A stretch of DNA of 64,000 nt from Collinsella sp. (GTDB lineage Bacteria; Actinomycetota; Coriobacteriia; Coriobacteriales; Coriobacteriaceae), in contig JAHYYP010000002.1 of the NCBI GenBank assembly GCA_019424905.1, positions 72,936-136,935 on the forward strand. Reading direction: 5' to 3'. Shown piece by piece: positions 26,733-38,650 of this stretch. Under the pieces are notes generated by a model that was given only the letters and a program-made list of their open reading frames with translations, did no database searches and was not told the origin of the DNA. Numbering within the stretch: the first letter of the stretch is position 1; every line of letters begins with the position of its first letter. The translations under genes were made by a program, and so were the position numbers.

Positions 26733-26733
26733 G

Positions 26734-28083
26734 CTACTCAGCATCCTCGGCAGAAGCTGCCGCGGCGTTCTCCTGCTCCTGAGCCAGGAGCTGGTTATCG
26801 TACACCTTAAAGAACGGGTACCAGACCACAGCCATGACCACGATCAAAACGATCGTAAACACCCAGATGCGCGGGTCGAGGCACTGGACAAAGCCCTGAA
26901 CGAAGATGGGGAACGTGCCGCTCACCAAGATGTAGAAGTTAGAGACAAGACCCAGTGAGACCGCACCCCAATACAGCAGGGCCGAGATCATGCCGCCTAG
27001 CACAAACGGAATCATGAGGATCGGGTTGAAGATGATGGGCGCGCCGAAGATCGCGGGCTCGGAGATACGGAAGAAGCTCGGCACGATCGATGCCCTGCCA
27101 AATGCCTTGAGCTGCTGCGACTTTGCCCTAAACGCGCAGAGCGCCACAAAAGAGAACGTATTACCCGTGCCGCCGATGAGGTTGATGGCCAACGACATGA
27201 GCACCGGGTGGAACTCAAGCGGCTGCCCGGCAGCATAGAGCGAGGCGTTGGCGGCAAAGGCGGCAAGCGAGACCGGGGCGGTGATGGGCATTACGATCAT
27301 GTTGCCGTGGACGCCAAAGCACCAAAACAGCAGCGTCATGAAGCAGATAAGCAGTGCGCCGGGCACAGAGTCAACTGCGACGGAAAGCGGGGCAGCGAGC
27401 AGCTTCTCGATAACCGAGGGGATGGACAGCGCGGGATCGATCATCTGGATCAGCAGGTTGCCGCCAAAGAAGATGAGGATGTTGGCGAGCATAGGTACGA
27501 TGGCGCCAAAGGTTTCGGACAAAAACGGCGGCACGCCATCGGGCATCTTGATGGTGATGCCCTTGGTCTGGCAGAAGCGCGTGACCTCGACGGAGACCAA
27601 GGCAACGATGATGGCGGTAAACAGGCCCTGCGCACCCAGATAGGTGCAGGGGACCGCCTGGAGCACGGACTCGTCAGCAAGCTGGTAGTAGGACGACGGC
27701 GCCGCGGCGATCAGGAACATCACCAGCGAGGTCATGCCGGCGTTAAGCTTGGGCATCTTGTAGGTGCCCGCCAGGTTATAGGCGATTGCGAACGTCACGA
27801 TCACCGACAGTATGCCCATCGTCATATTGAAGGGGATGAGCAGCGTGAGCTTATTGGCCGTCGCAAAATCGAGCCAAGGGCCAAAGACGGACCAGAACCC
27901 GCCCTGCGCCACCAGGTCGGCCGTGACCGGCGGGTTGGCGAGGATCATAAAGACGGCAGATACCAAGATGAAGCTGATCGCGCTCATAAAGCCCTTTTGC
28001 ATGGAGGCAAAGTGGCGCTCGGTGCCGCAGAAATTGGCGATAGGGGTCAGTTTTTCCTGAAGCAGGGTCATGAACTTCTCCAT
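26734..28083 (-). CDS. PTS EIIC, lactose/cellobiose family
   Basis: 449 aa with about ten hydrophobic segments. The N-terminus (KLTPIANFCGTERHFASMQKG) and the segments NLIGGTGNTFSFV and SEPAIFGAPIIFNPILMIPF, the latter around the substrate-binding glutamate, are characteristic of EIIC permeases of the Lac family. It moves the sugar across the membrane while EIIB phosphorylates it. It is separated from EIIB by 9 bp and ends one base before the glucosidase. AGGAGG lies 5 nt before ATG 28083. The C-terminus is a short Ala/Glu-rich cytoplasmic tail. Confidence 0.96.
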   Translation of the reverse strand: MEKFMTLLQEKLTPIANFCGTERHFASMQKGFMSAISFILVSAVFMILANPPVTADLVAQGGFWSVFGPWLDFATANKLTLLIPFNMTMGILSVIVTFAIAYNLAGTYKMPKLNAGMTSLVMFLIAAAPSSYYQLADESVLQAVPCTYLGAQGLFTAIIVALVSVEVTRFCQTKGITIKMPDGVPPFLSETFGAIVPMLANILIFFGGNLLIQMIDPALSIPSVIEKLLAAPLSVAVDSVPGALLICFMTLLFWCFGVHGNMIVMPITAPVSLAAFAANASLYAAGQPLEFHPVLMSLAINLIGGTGNTFSFVALCAFRAKSQQLKAFGRASIVPSFFRISEPAIFGAPIIFNPILMIPFVLGGMISALLYWGAVSLGLVSNFYILVSGTFPIFVQGFVQCLDPRIWVFTIVLIVVMAVVWYPFFKVYDNQLLAQEQENAAAASAEDAE

Positions 28084-28092
28084 GGTTGCCTC

Positions 28093-28386
28093 CTAACCCA
28101 ACAGCGACTGGGCGAGTGCCAGCACGTTGGCGGCGTTGCCCATGCCGTAGTCCTGTGCGGGGATGACCGCGGTCGGCTTACCGCTCCCCTGCTTGACGGT
28201 GTTGAGCTGGTAGGACACCTGCGGCCCCAAGAGCAGCACGTCATAATTGGCGCACGTCTCCTGATACTCGCCGATACCCACCGCATCGATATCGAGCTCG
28301 ATGCCGTTTTGCTCCGCATATTTCTCGAGTTTCTTCATCAGAATGCTTGTAGACAGACCAGCTGCGCAAACAAGAAGGATCTTCAT
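28093..28386 (-). CDS. PTS EIIB, lactose/cellobiose family
   Basis: 97 aa. It opens with MKILLVCAAGLSTSILMKKL, in which Cys7 is the phosphocysteine in the P-loop-like CAAGLSTS typical of cellobiose EIIB. It accepts phosphate from EIIA (next gene upstream) and passes it to the sugar bound by EIIC. The start is ATG 28386, seven nt behind AGGGA; an ATG six codons upstream would add residues before the first beta strand. Confidence 0.96.
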   Translation of the reverse strand: MKILLVCAAGLSTSILMKKLEKYAEQNGIELDIDAVGIGEYQETCANYDVLLLGPQVSYQLNTVKQGSGKPTAVIPAQDYGMGNAANVLALAQSLLG

Positions 28387-28432
28387 AAGGGATTCCCTTC
28401 GCATTGATTGGTTGGATAGTCACCGCACGCCG

Positions 28433-28759
28433 CTAGGCGTTCTTGGTTGCAGTGCACTCATACAGGCAGATCAGCTCCTGCACGAGCTCCTGAGCAAGCA
28501 TGGAGCACATGAGGTGGTCCTGAGCATGGACCAGCAACACATCCACCGACAGATGCTCGCCCGCTGCCTCAGTCGAAAGCAGCTGCGTTTGGATGTGGTG
28601 AGCCTTGATTCCCGCATCCTTTGACTGCTTCATGAGTTTGGCGGCGGCGTCAAAATCCCCCGCTTTTGCCTTTTCAAGGGCTTCGAAGGCAAGGCTGCGT
28701 GCCTCTCCCGCTGCAGCGACCAGCTGAAACGAAACCATCTCGGTTCCCTGATCGTCCAT
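28433..28759 (-). CDS. PTS EIIA, lactose/cellobiose family
   Basis: 108 aa, normal length. The helical trimer-forming EIIA fold is shown by AAGEARSLAFEALEKAKAGD near the start and the active-site segment LLVHAQDHLMCS, whose first histidine (near H83) is the phosphorylation site. EIIA receives phosphate from HPr and passes it to EIIB. GAGGAG precedes ATG 28759. A gap of 119 bp separates it from the regulator gene, enough for a separate promoter. Confidence 0.95.
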   Translation of the reverse strand: MDDQGTEMVSFQLVAAAGEARSLAFEALEKAKAGDFDAAAKLMKQSKDAGIKAHHIQTQLLSTEAAGEHLSVDVLLVHAQDHLMCSMLAQELVQELICLYECTATKNA

Positions 28760-28878
28760 AACGGTCTCCTCTCCCGTGATGTTTGGTTTGTACTTGAATA
28801 TTCGAAACGCCTATCTCCCGCCCGCAATCCTCGAGGTTTATTGCAGGTAGACTGACAGGGTCATCGACAAAAGAAGTC

Positions 28879-30774
28879 TTAAGCCGTATGCGCTTGCACA
28901 AGCGCCATCAGCTCATGCCAGGACCGGCGCTCGCGTAGGCGCTCGACCCCCTGGCGGTCCATAAAGATCTCGGCGAGCAGTGAGCTCAAGATCCGCGCCT
29001 CATCGCCGCCCGACCGGGCAAACGACACCATAAAGACGATATCGACCTCATGGCCGTATTCGTCCCAAAGAATGGGATGTTCGAGCAGGCCCACGGTAAC
29101 AAAGGCCTCGGCGCTCAAGGGATGCATCCCATGGGGCATGGCTACCCCATTGCCAAACGAGGTGGCGCTCGCGCTCTCGCGCTCGGCGACCTCTTGGGCA
29201 AACTGGGCATCGACACGGCCGCTCTCGACGGCGCGCTCGGAGAGATATCGGAGAACGGCCTGCTTCGACGACGCCTCAACGCGGTTGAAGAACAGGGCAC
29301 GGCTAAAGAAAGAGCTCACGGAGTCCGATTGCGCAGTGTCGTCGCTCAGCACCTTGCGGATAGCGTTGACATCGCTCGTCTCCAAGAAGAAATCGGCCTC
29401 GCGGACGGGCACGGGCAACTTGACGTTGAGCGGCACCGTTGTGAACACGTAGTCGATATGCGAAAAATCGAACGTTCCCACGCGGGCGACATCGCATGTC
29501 TCAATCGAATCGATATACATGCCAAACTGCTTGCGGTACTGGTGCTCGAGCATACGGGCGCTTCCCGCTCCCGAGGCGCACACGATCAGGATGCGTTTGC
29601 GACGCGGCTGGTCGGCTTGCTGCTCGAGGGCCAGGGCAAATGCCATGGCGATGTAGCCGAGCTCTTCATCAGAGGGCTGGCTGCCAAAATGACGCTCGAG
29701 TACCTGCGAGGTGCCAGCTGCCATCGAATAGGCCAACGGAAACCTCGTCTTGATATCGGACAGCATGGGGTTATCCATATGCATGTGATATTCAAGGCGA
29801 TAGCCCAGAGGGCCGATATGCCGAGCAAGGTTCATGCGAAGTTCAAGATCGCCGCTAAAGTCAAACCTAAACTCATCGTTGACCGCACGTACCATCTCGG
29901 AAGCAATCTCCCACATCTCGTCCGAGATAACGGCAGAGCCCTTCTCGGGCACGCCCGTGCCCCTGCCGAGCAAATGGATTGCGATAAAGGCAACCTCTTC
30001 TCGGGGCATGCTCACGCCCAGGGCATCCTTGATGTTTGCGGCAATCTGGAAAGCCGCGGCGTATTCGCGCGTTCCCTCCAGTTTTTGAACGTCCGATTCT
30101 GCAGCTGGGACATAGCAGCCCTGCTCGATGCGGCCAAGAGCAATGTAAAGATGCATGATGAGATTGCGGGATGCCAGCGAGCTCACCGTGACGGGCGAGG
30201 CCGTCAGAGCATCGTCCACACATGCGGCGATGGCCCGCAGGCGCTCGGCGAGCTTTGCATCGTCGGTGTCGGGCAACACGGGCCTCACCAGCGAGGCCAG
30301 GCACAGGCGCCGCTGCGACTCCCCGCCCGCAACGCGGATTCCGTAGCGTGGGCGCTTTTCGAGCGTTAAGTCAAATTGGGCGAGTTTCTGCTCTACCAGA
30401 CGCATGTCATTGGACAGAGTTCGCGCCGAAACGTAGAGTAAATCCGCATACTCCTCAATCGTCACCCACTGGGACCGCATGAGGAGGTCGTTAAGAAGGA
30501 AGGACACACGGCCGTCGCGCGTATCAGGAATGCCCGGATGGGCCAGAGCCGCACCGTCTAGCAAGCGAGCAAGCTCATCTGCACGTGCAACATCGATACG
30601 ATACTGCCCCTTGCTGCCAACGATGCGTGCAACCCCTGCAAGGTTGTCGTTTGCGCGATGGATATAGTTTCTCACGGCGCGCTCGCTTACCTCGAGACGC
30701 TTGGCAAGTACCGCGACAGCGACAGGCTGAACGTCCTCGATCATATTTACAAGCTGCTTGACGCGAGCATCCAT
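28879..30774 (-). CDS. BglG/LicR-type PRD regulator with PTS EIIB- and EIIA-like domains
   Basis: 631 aa, multidomain: N-terminal helix-turn-helix (about 5-60, VAVLAKRLEVSERAVRNYIHR), a second Mga-like HTH (about 85-150), two PTS regulation domains (about 180-400) with phosphorylatable histidines, for example in FIAIHLLGRG and LARHIGPLGYRLEYHMHM, an EIIB-like domain with CASGAGSARMLEH, and a C-terminal EIIA (fructose/mannitol type) domain with GNGVAMPHGMHP. Such proteins activate transcription and read the phosphorylation state of the PTS. Its position at the head of the beta-glucoside genes makes it their likely activator. AAAGGAGGAG precedes ATG 30774. Confidence 0.94.
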   Translation of the reverse strand: MDARVKQLVNMIEDVQPVAVAVLAKRLEVSERAVRNYIHRANDNLAGVARIVGSKGQYRIDVARADELARLLDGAALAHPGIPDTRDGRVSFLLNDLLMRSQWVTIEEYADLLYVSARTLSNDMRLVEQKLAQFDLTLEKRPRYGIRVAGGESQRRLCLASLVRPVLPDTDDAKLAERLRAIAACVDDALTASPVTVSSLASRNLIMHLYIALGRIEQGCYVPAAESDVQKLEGTREYAAAFQIAANIKDALGVSMPREEVAFIAIHLLGRGTGVPEKGSAVISDEMWEIASEMVRAVNDEFRFDFSGDLELRMNLARHIGPLGYRLEYHMHMDNPMLSDIKTRFPLAYSMAAGTSQVLERHFGSQPSDEELGYIAMAFALALEQQADQPRRKRILIVCASGAGSARMLEHQYRKQFGMYIDSIETCDVARVGTFDFSHIDYVFTTVPLNVKLPVPVREADFFLETSDVNAIRKVLSDDTAQSDSVSSFFSRALFFNRVEASSKQAVLRYLSERAVESGRVDAQFAQEVAERESASATSFGNGVAMPHGMHPLSAEAFVTVGLLEHPILWDEYGHEVDIVFMVSFARSGGDEARILSSLLAEIFMDRQGVERLRERRSWHELMALVQAHTA

Positions 30775-30922
30775 GTTCTCCTCCTTTCCCTGCGTCTAGT
30801 CTAACGCGGTAAAGAATGACACTCCACGTCGCGCTCGTACCGCCAACTCGGAACAGGTTGCGGGGAGTCCAGCTGAGCTATGGAGAGCCTGGGGAGAGGG
30901 CCCGAAGGCAATGCGTCGGTGT

Positions 30923-31100
30923 GGGATGCGCCTTCCCAGCCATTGGGCAGTCATTGGGGACAGACTTAAATGAGTAGTCGTTGGGGACGTTCTTGTTTGA
31001 CTAGTCGTTTAAGAACGTCCCCAATGACTATTAAGGACTGTCCCAAGCTGCCGGCAGGAAAGGACCGTCCCCAAGTGCCGGGTTTGTCCCCAATGACTAG
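30923..31100. repeat. Dispersed repeat family B with an internal palindrome
   Basis: 30939-31085 combines the two family B blocks found separately at 24826-24880 and 25131-25185. GTCGTTGGGGACGTTCTT (about 30977-30994) and its near-perfect reverse complement (31011-31028, one mismatch) form an 18-bp hairpin. A family A half unit (GGGATGCGCCTTCC, 30923-30936) precedes it. No gene is seen between 30775 and 31207. Confidence 0.75.
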
Positions 31101-31107
31101 GTGAATA

Positions 31108-31141
31108 GCAAAAGCCCCGCGGTCGGAGCGGACCGCGGGGC
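31108..31141 (-). terminator. Terminator of carbamate kinase
   Basis: GCCCCGCGGTC (31141-31131) pairs perfectly with its complement at 31124-31114 and is followed by TTTTGC on the minus strand. Confidence 0.9.
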
Positions 31142-31207
31142 TCATGAAGAGAGGCTAGTTTGCGGGCGCCTTGCCCGGCGCCCACGGGAGAGGCGATGGA
31201 GTAGAGA

Positions 31208-32170
31208 CTACTCGTGGATGCGGGTGCCGGAGAGGCCGGCCATGGTCTCGGCGGCCTTGTCCAGGGCGCCGATGATGCAGGTGCGGCCCTTGCGGGAACG
31301 GGCGAACTTGATGGCGGCGCGGACCTTGGGCTCCATGGAACCCTTGCCGAACTGGCCCTCGTCGGCCAGGCGCTCGGCCTCGTCGGCGGTGAGGTCCTCG
31401 AGCTCCTCCTGGTTGGGCTTGCCAAAGTTGATGGCGACGTGCTCGACGGCGGTCAGCAGGAACAGGACGTCGGCGTCGCAGTCCTCGGCCAGCAGCTCGC
31501 CGCCCAGGTCCTTGTCGATGACGGCGGGAACGCCCTTGTAGCAGCCCTTGTTCTCGTAGTCGCGGACGACGGGGATGCCGCCGCCACCGCAGGCGATGAC
31601 GATGAACTCGTTGTCGAGCAGGTTGAGGATGGAGTCGGCCTCGACGATCTTCTTGGGATCGGGGGAGGCGACGACGCGACGCCAGCCGCGGCCGGAATCC
31701 TCGACGAAGACCTTGGAGGGATCCTCGGCCATGAACTCCTTGGCCTGCTCCTCGGTGTAGAAGGGGCCGATCGGCTTGGTCGGGTTCTTGAACGCGGGAT
31801 CATCCGGATCGCACTCGATCTGGGTGACGACGGTGGCGGCGTGCCAACGCTTATAGCGCTTGTGCATCTCGCGGCCGATGCCCTGCTGCAGGTGGTAGCC
31901 GATGTAGCCCTGGGACATGGCGCCGCACTCGGGCAGCGGCATCTCGGGGGTGCCGATGGCATCGTGGGCAGCAGCGAAGGCGTTCTGGATCATGCCGACC
32001 TGCGGGCCGTTGCCGTGGGTGATGATGATCTCGTTGCCCTGCTCGATGAGACCGAGGAGAGCGTGGGCGGTGTTGCTCACGGCCTCGATCTGCTCGACGG
32101 GGTTGTTGCCGAGGGCGTTGCCGCCGAGGGCGACGACAATACGATCGGGCTTGCCAAGAGGCTTAGACAT
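31208..32170 (-). CDS. arcC: Carbamate kinase
   Basis: 320 aa, normal size. Family motifs: VVALGGNALG at the N-terminus, HGNGPQVGMI near residue 50, the insertion subdomain after QGYIGYHLQQ, and FIVIACGGGGIPVV near 215, the conserved ATP/carbamoyl-phosphate site. It makes ATP from carbamoyl phosphate and ADP, the energy-yielding last step of arginine or citrulline, allantoin or creatinine breakdown. No arginine deiminase or carbamoyltransferase gene is beside it, so its partner genes lie elsewhere. ATG 32170 follows AAAGGA by 9 nt; an ATG 12 codons earlier lacks a site. Confidence 0.96.
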   Translation of the reverse strand: MSKPLGKPDRIVVALGGNALGNNPVEQIEAVSNTAHALLGLIEQGNEIIITHGNGPQVGMIQNAFAAAHDAIGTPEMPLPECGAMSQGYIGYHLQQGIGREMHKRYKRWHAATVVTQIECDPDDPAFKNPTKPIGPFYTEEQAKEFMAEDPSKVFVEDSGRGWRRVVASPDPKKIVEADSILNLLDNEFIVIACGGGGIPVVRDYENKGCYKGVPAVIDKDLGGELLAEDCDADVLFLLTAVEHVAINFGKPNQEELEDLTADEAERLADEGQFGKGSMEPKVRAAIKFARSRKGRTCIIGALDKAAETMAGLSGTRIHE

Positions 32171-32536
32171 TGCTGGAATCCTTTCTGTAAAAGGCCTACA
32201 ACCCATTAATAACCCGCGTCCGTGCGATACGCGAGTTTATTAAGGTTTATATTCTCTTTATCGCTCATTTTATTCATTTTGAAAATACCTAAGCGGCGAA
32301 CGGTCGATTTTACCCGCTCAGCGTAAAGAAGCCCAGTTCAGGCATATCTACGCCATTTACGTGCAACTTTATTTAAATAGAGCAGGGATTAGACCAGATT
32401 ATGCAAACTATATCTTTGCTAAACACAAAACGGACAGCGCAATATCTTACTCGCACTATACGCGATTCTATACATTAATTTGACGAGTATGCACCCCTGC
32501 AAAAACATGGGGCTTTTCATCCAACATAAGGGATAG

Positions 32537-32755
32537 CCGATCGCGCTTCACCCCGCGGCAAGCGACTGCGAGTTCGCAGTATGGAACTTTACCGTCGGCT
32601 TCTGCATGAACGCTGCCGACGCCCTTTCGCTCCTGCGCGCCCAAGCAGCCGAGAACGCTAACGGCGCCACTGTCAACCTGGCCACCCTCAACAACGGCGC
32701 CGCCAGCCTTTTCGCAAAGTACCGTGCTGGTTCGCTGGCTTTGAGGCCTAAGTGA
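32537..32755 (+). pseudogene. Possible gene remnant (C-terminal fragment)
   Basis: A GC-rich stretch open on the plus strand for 72 codons, with coding-like composition in an AT-rich surround. It encodes FAVWNFTVGFCMNAADALSLL and AENANGATVNLATLN and ends in a TGA at 32753-32755. It has no ribosome site and begins directly after an in-frame TAG. I recognise no family. It looks like the last part of a decayed gene; an opposite-strand frame is also open here but has a less natural composition. Confidence 0.3.
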
Positions 32756-32761
32756 GCTTTG

Positions 32762-32858
32762 CTATTTGCCAATTTTTGTATGATTTGGGTCAAATCTATT
32801 TGTCAATTTTTGTATGATTAGGGGCAAATCTATTTGCCAATTTTTGTCAATGAGGTGT
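32762..32858 (+). repeat. 34-bp direct repeats upstream of the ATPase gene
   Basis: Three copies start at 32762, 32796 and 32830 with an exact 34-bp period. The shared core is CTATTTGCCAATTTTTGTAT (copy 2 has TTGTCAA; copy 3 diverges after TTTTTGT and runs into the ribosome site). The regular spacing and position directly before the gene suggest operator or iteron-like binding sites. Confidence 0.8.
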
Positions 32859-32862
32859 TTTA

Positions 32863-34224
32863 ATGCTACGCCGCAAGGTCACTGATAGGCTTTTGAGCTG
32901 GAAGAATAACTCCCATAAGGCCCTGCTTGTTACCGGTGCGCGTCAGATTGGCAAGAGCTATGCGATTCGCGCGTTTGGAAAGAGCAACTACGCTTCGTAT
33001 TATGAGGTCAATCTGCTACTTGATGCCGAGGCAAGAGACGTACTTGTTGGCGCTAAGAACTCCATTGACTTCATCAACCGTGTGGCCCTTCTTGCGGATG
33101 CACCGCTTGTTGAAGGAGACACGCTTATCTTCGTCGATGAGATTCAGGAGTATCCGCAGATCGTTACACTTATGAAGGCGCTGGTCGAGGACGGACGCTT
33201 TAGCTATGTCTTCTCGGGGTCTATGCTTGGGACTGAGTTTAAGGGGATCTCTTCTTTCCCGGTGGGGTATGTCGAGCACATTGTTATGCGGCCAATGGAT
33301 TTTGAAGAGTTTTGTTGGGCAAACAGCATCAGCGAGAATGTGCTTGCAGACATCCGCAGCTGCCTTGTCGAGAGGCGTCCCGTCGAAAATTTTATTCATG
33401 AGGCGATGCTCAAAAACTTTAGAGCTTATATCGTTTGCGGCGGCATGCCGGAGGTCGTTCAGAACTATATCGATTCGGGCTATTCGCTCGTGAGAACGCG
33501 TGAGCTTCAAATTCAGCTAGTCGATCAGTACAAAAGCGATATCTCTAAATATGCATCGACTCGAGCGTTTAACGTTCGCTCCATTTTCGAGCAAATTCCC
33601 GTTCAGCTTGAGGCGGAGTCCCATCGCTTTATCGTCTCGTCTCTAGGCGAGGGAGCTCGTCTTCAAAAATACGAGCAGGATTTCCTATGGCTGGTGAACG
33701 CAGGCGTTGGATTGATGGCCCCCCAGGTGACGGAGGCACGAAGTCCTCTCAAGAGGACGGAGAAAACGACAGCCTTTAAACTATACGAGTCCGATACAGG
33801 TATGCTCGCATCGCGGTATCCCGGCAGCACGGCACGCGCCGTCTACCTTGACATGAAAACCCCCAACCTCGGCGGCCTCTATGAGAACGTGGTCGCACAG
33901 GAACTCGTTGCCCTCGGAGCAGATACGTGGTACTACCAAACGCGTGAGGTCGGTGAAGTCGACTTTGTAATCGAAGGTGCCCTCGGGCATGTTGTCCCAA
34001 TCGAAGTCAAATCGGGCAAGAAAGTTCGAGCACATGCAGCCCTCGACCGTTTGATGAGTGTGGGCGAGTACAAAATTCCCGAGGCCGTTGTGCTGAGCCA
34101 CGAAAACCTTTGCAAAGAGGGCAAGATCCTGTACGTTCCAATCTATATGACATTCTGTCTCGATGAGTTTATGGAAAAGGACGACCCCAACAACGATTTC
34201 TCGTTTGCACCCATATCTCTCTAG
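32863..34224 (+). CDS. AAA-type ATPase with C-terminal DUF4143
   Basis: 453 aa. Walker A in GARQIGKS (25-32), Walker B in LIFVDEIQEYP (88-98), the arginine-bearing FSGSMLGTE sensor region, and a C-terminal DUF4143 segment (about 210-430) with a nuclease-like patch GEVDFVIEG...PIEVKSGKK that resembles the D-ExK pattern of restriction-type nucleases. Genes of this family are scattered in gut bacteria and often mobile; their role is not established. Codon use is AT-richer than its neighbours, which with the flanking repeats points to horizontal origin. GAGG lies 7 nt before the ATG. Three 34-bp repeats immediately upstream may regulate it. Confidence 0.9.
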   Translation: MLRRKVTDRLLSWKNNSHKALLVTGARQIGKSYAIRAFGKSNYASYYEVNLLLDAEARDVLVGAKNSIDFINRVALLADAPLVEGDTLIFVDEIQEYPQIVTLMKALVEDGRFSYVFSGSMLGTEFKGISSFPVGYVEHIVMRPMDFEEFCWANSISENVLADIRSCLVERRPVENFIHEAMLKNFRAYIVCGGMPEVVQNYIDSGYSLVRTRELQIQLVDQYKSDISKYASTRAFNVRSIFEQIPVQLEAESHRFIVSSLGEGARLQKYEQDFLWLVNAGVGLMAPQVTEARSPLKRTEKTTAFKLYESDTGMLASRYPGSTARAVYLDMKTPNLGGLYENVVAQELVALGADTWYYQTREVGEVDFVIEGALGHVVPIEVKSGKKVRAHAALDRLMSVGEYKIPEAVVLSHENLCKEGKILYVPIYMTFCLDEFMEKDDPNNDFSFAPISL

Positions 34225-34253
34225 GTCATCTGAGTCCGCAAGCCAGCCCCCAC

Positions 34254-34494
34254 GCCCAAAGTACTGCGCCTTTCGCGCCAAAGGCGCGAAACAGCAAGGG
34301 GATAGAAGGCAGCGACAACCAACTCCCCCACTATGCCCAAAGTGCTGCGATGTTTCGCGCAAAGCGCGAAACAGCACTGGGGCAGCAGAAGGCCACAATC
34401 AGCTAGCCCTCCATGCCCAAAGTGGCGCGTGGTTTCGCGGCCACGCCGCGAAACAGCGACCGGGACAAGGCACCCCCACAGCCACGTCCTTCAT
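34254..34494. repeat. Three tandem hairpin repeats, about 80 bp each
   Basis: GCCCAAAGT marks unit starts at 34254, 34335 and 34415. Each unit has a hairpin with a different but self-complementary stem: TTTCGCGCC/GGCGCGAAA, GTTTCGCGC/GCGCGAAAC and GTTTCGCGGC/GCCGCGAAAC. The loop-facing base pairs differ between units yet remain paired, so structure is conserved over sequence. CAGCA-like and AGAAGGC-like blocks follow. Confidence 0.8.
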
Positions 34495-34524
34495 TCAGCC
34501 CCACAATCCGAGGACGTAGTCGTA

Positions 34525-34649
34525 GCAGGATCTGAGGGCTGACCTTCGCGGACACTCCGCAGGACGAAAGAACCCCCGCCGCACGTAGTGCGCAGCGGGG
34601 GTTCTTTCATGTCCGAGGACGTCCGCGAAGGTCAGCCCTCAGATCCTGC
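34525..34649. repeat. 125-bp nested palindrome downstream of the PFOR gene
   Basis: The outer arms 34525-34553 and 34621-34649 are exact 29-bp reverse complements. Inside, 34566-34579 (GAAAGAACCCCCGC) pairs exactly with 34595-34608, and GCAC-GTA-GTGC caps the stem. Read on the minus strand it begins 11 nt after the PFOR stop codon, so it probably forms the 3' end of that abundant transcript. The U-tract (TTCTTTC) is weak for a terminator. Confidence 0.85.
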
Positions 34650-34659
34650 AGTGAGAGAC

Positions 34660-38199
<3,540 letters not shown>

Positions 38200-38650
38200 A
38201 TACCCCTCTCCTCTCATATAGGTATACAGGCCCCGGCGATCGCCGGGATGTTGGCGTGATGGGATTTTCGCTGTTGCTTCCAATCATCTGGCAGGCAGGC
38301 TCAGCAGCAGGTACATGGCGTGGAGAGAAGGCATGCCGAGGCGAGGAGGGCTGCACGCACTCCACAGGCCCAGCTGCCCGTCTTGCACATGACCGAGCGC
38401 CGCAAAGGCCGCATGCCGGATGCTCCCGGGCACGCCCCGGCGATGGGAGGCACCCGCAACGGAAATCCGCATGCGGGTTTATTGTACCCCGCCGCCAAGT
38501 GTAATTTCGACAAATATAGGTGGGCGGTAAAGGTTTACCTCGGGTGACCGCCAAGGGCCAAAATGAACGCTTCGTCCCCGGACGATTGGCCCTGGCGCGC
38601 CATGGAGTGTCCCGGAGTGCCGGCATAAAAGGAACGTCCCCATCTGCCGA
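38200..38650. other. Upstream region of PFOR with a family B repeat
   Basis: No gene. CCCCGGCGATCGCCGGG (about 38232-38248) is a near-perfect palindrome just upstream of the PFOR ribosome site, inside the leader. The end at 38604-38650 is a diverged family B block (TGCCGGCATAAAAGGAACGTCCCC). I could not fix a promoter. Confidence 0.5.

Larger units (their letters stand above)
32171..32862. other. AT-rich intergenic region
   Basis: About 690 bp without an intact gene and visibly poorer in GC than the flanks between 32207 and 32520 and after 32755. It holds a short GC-rich coding-like island (32537-32755) and 34-bp direct repeats (32762-32858). The contrast suggests an integration or deletion scar. 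Confidence 0.6.

Noticed and set aside
34254..34494. CRISPR-like array
   Set aside because: The repeated words are short, the units differ in the stem, and there are no constant repeats with unique spacers and no cas genes.
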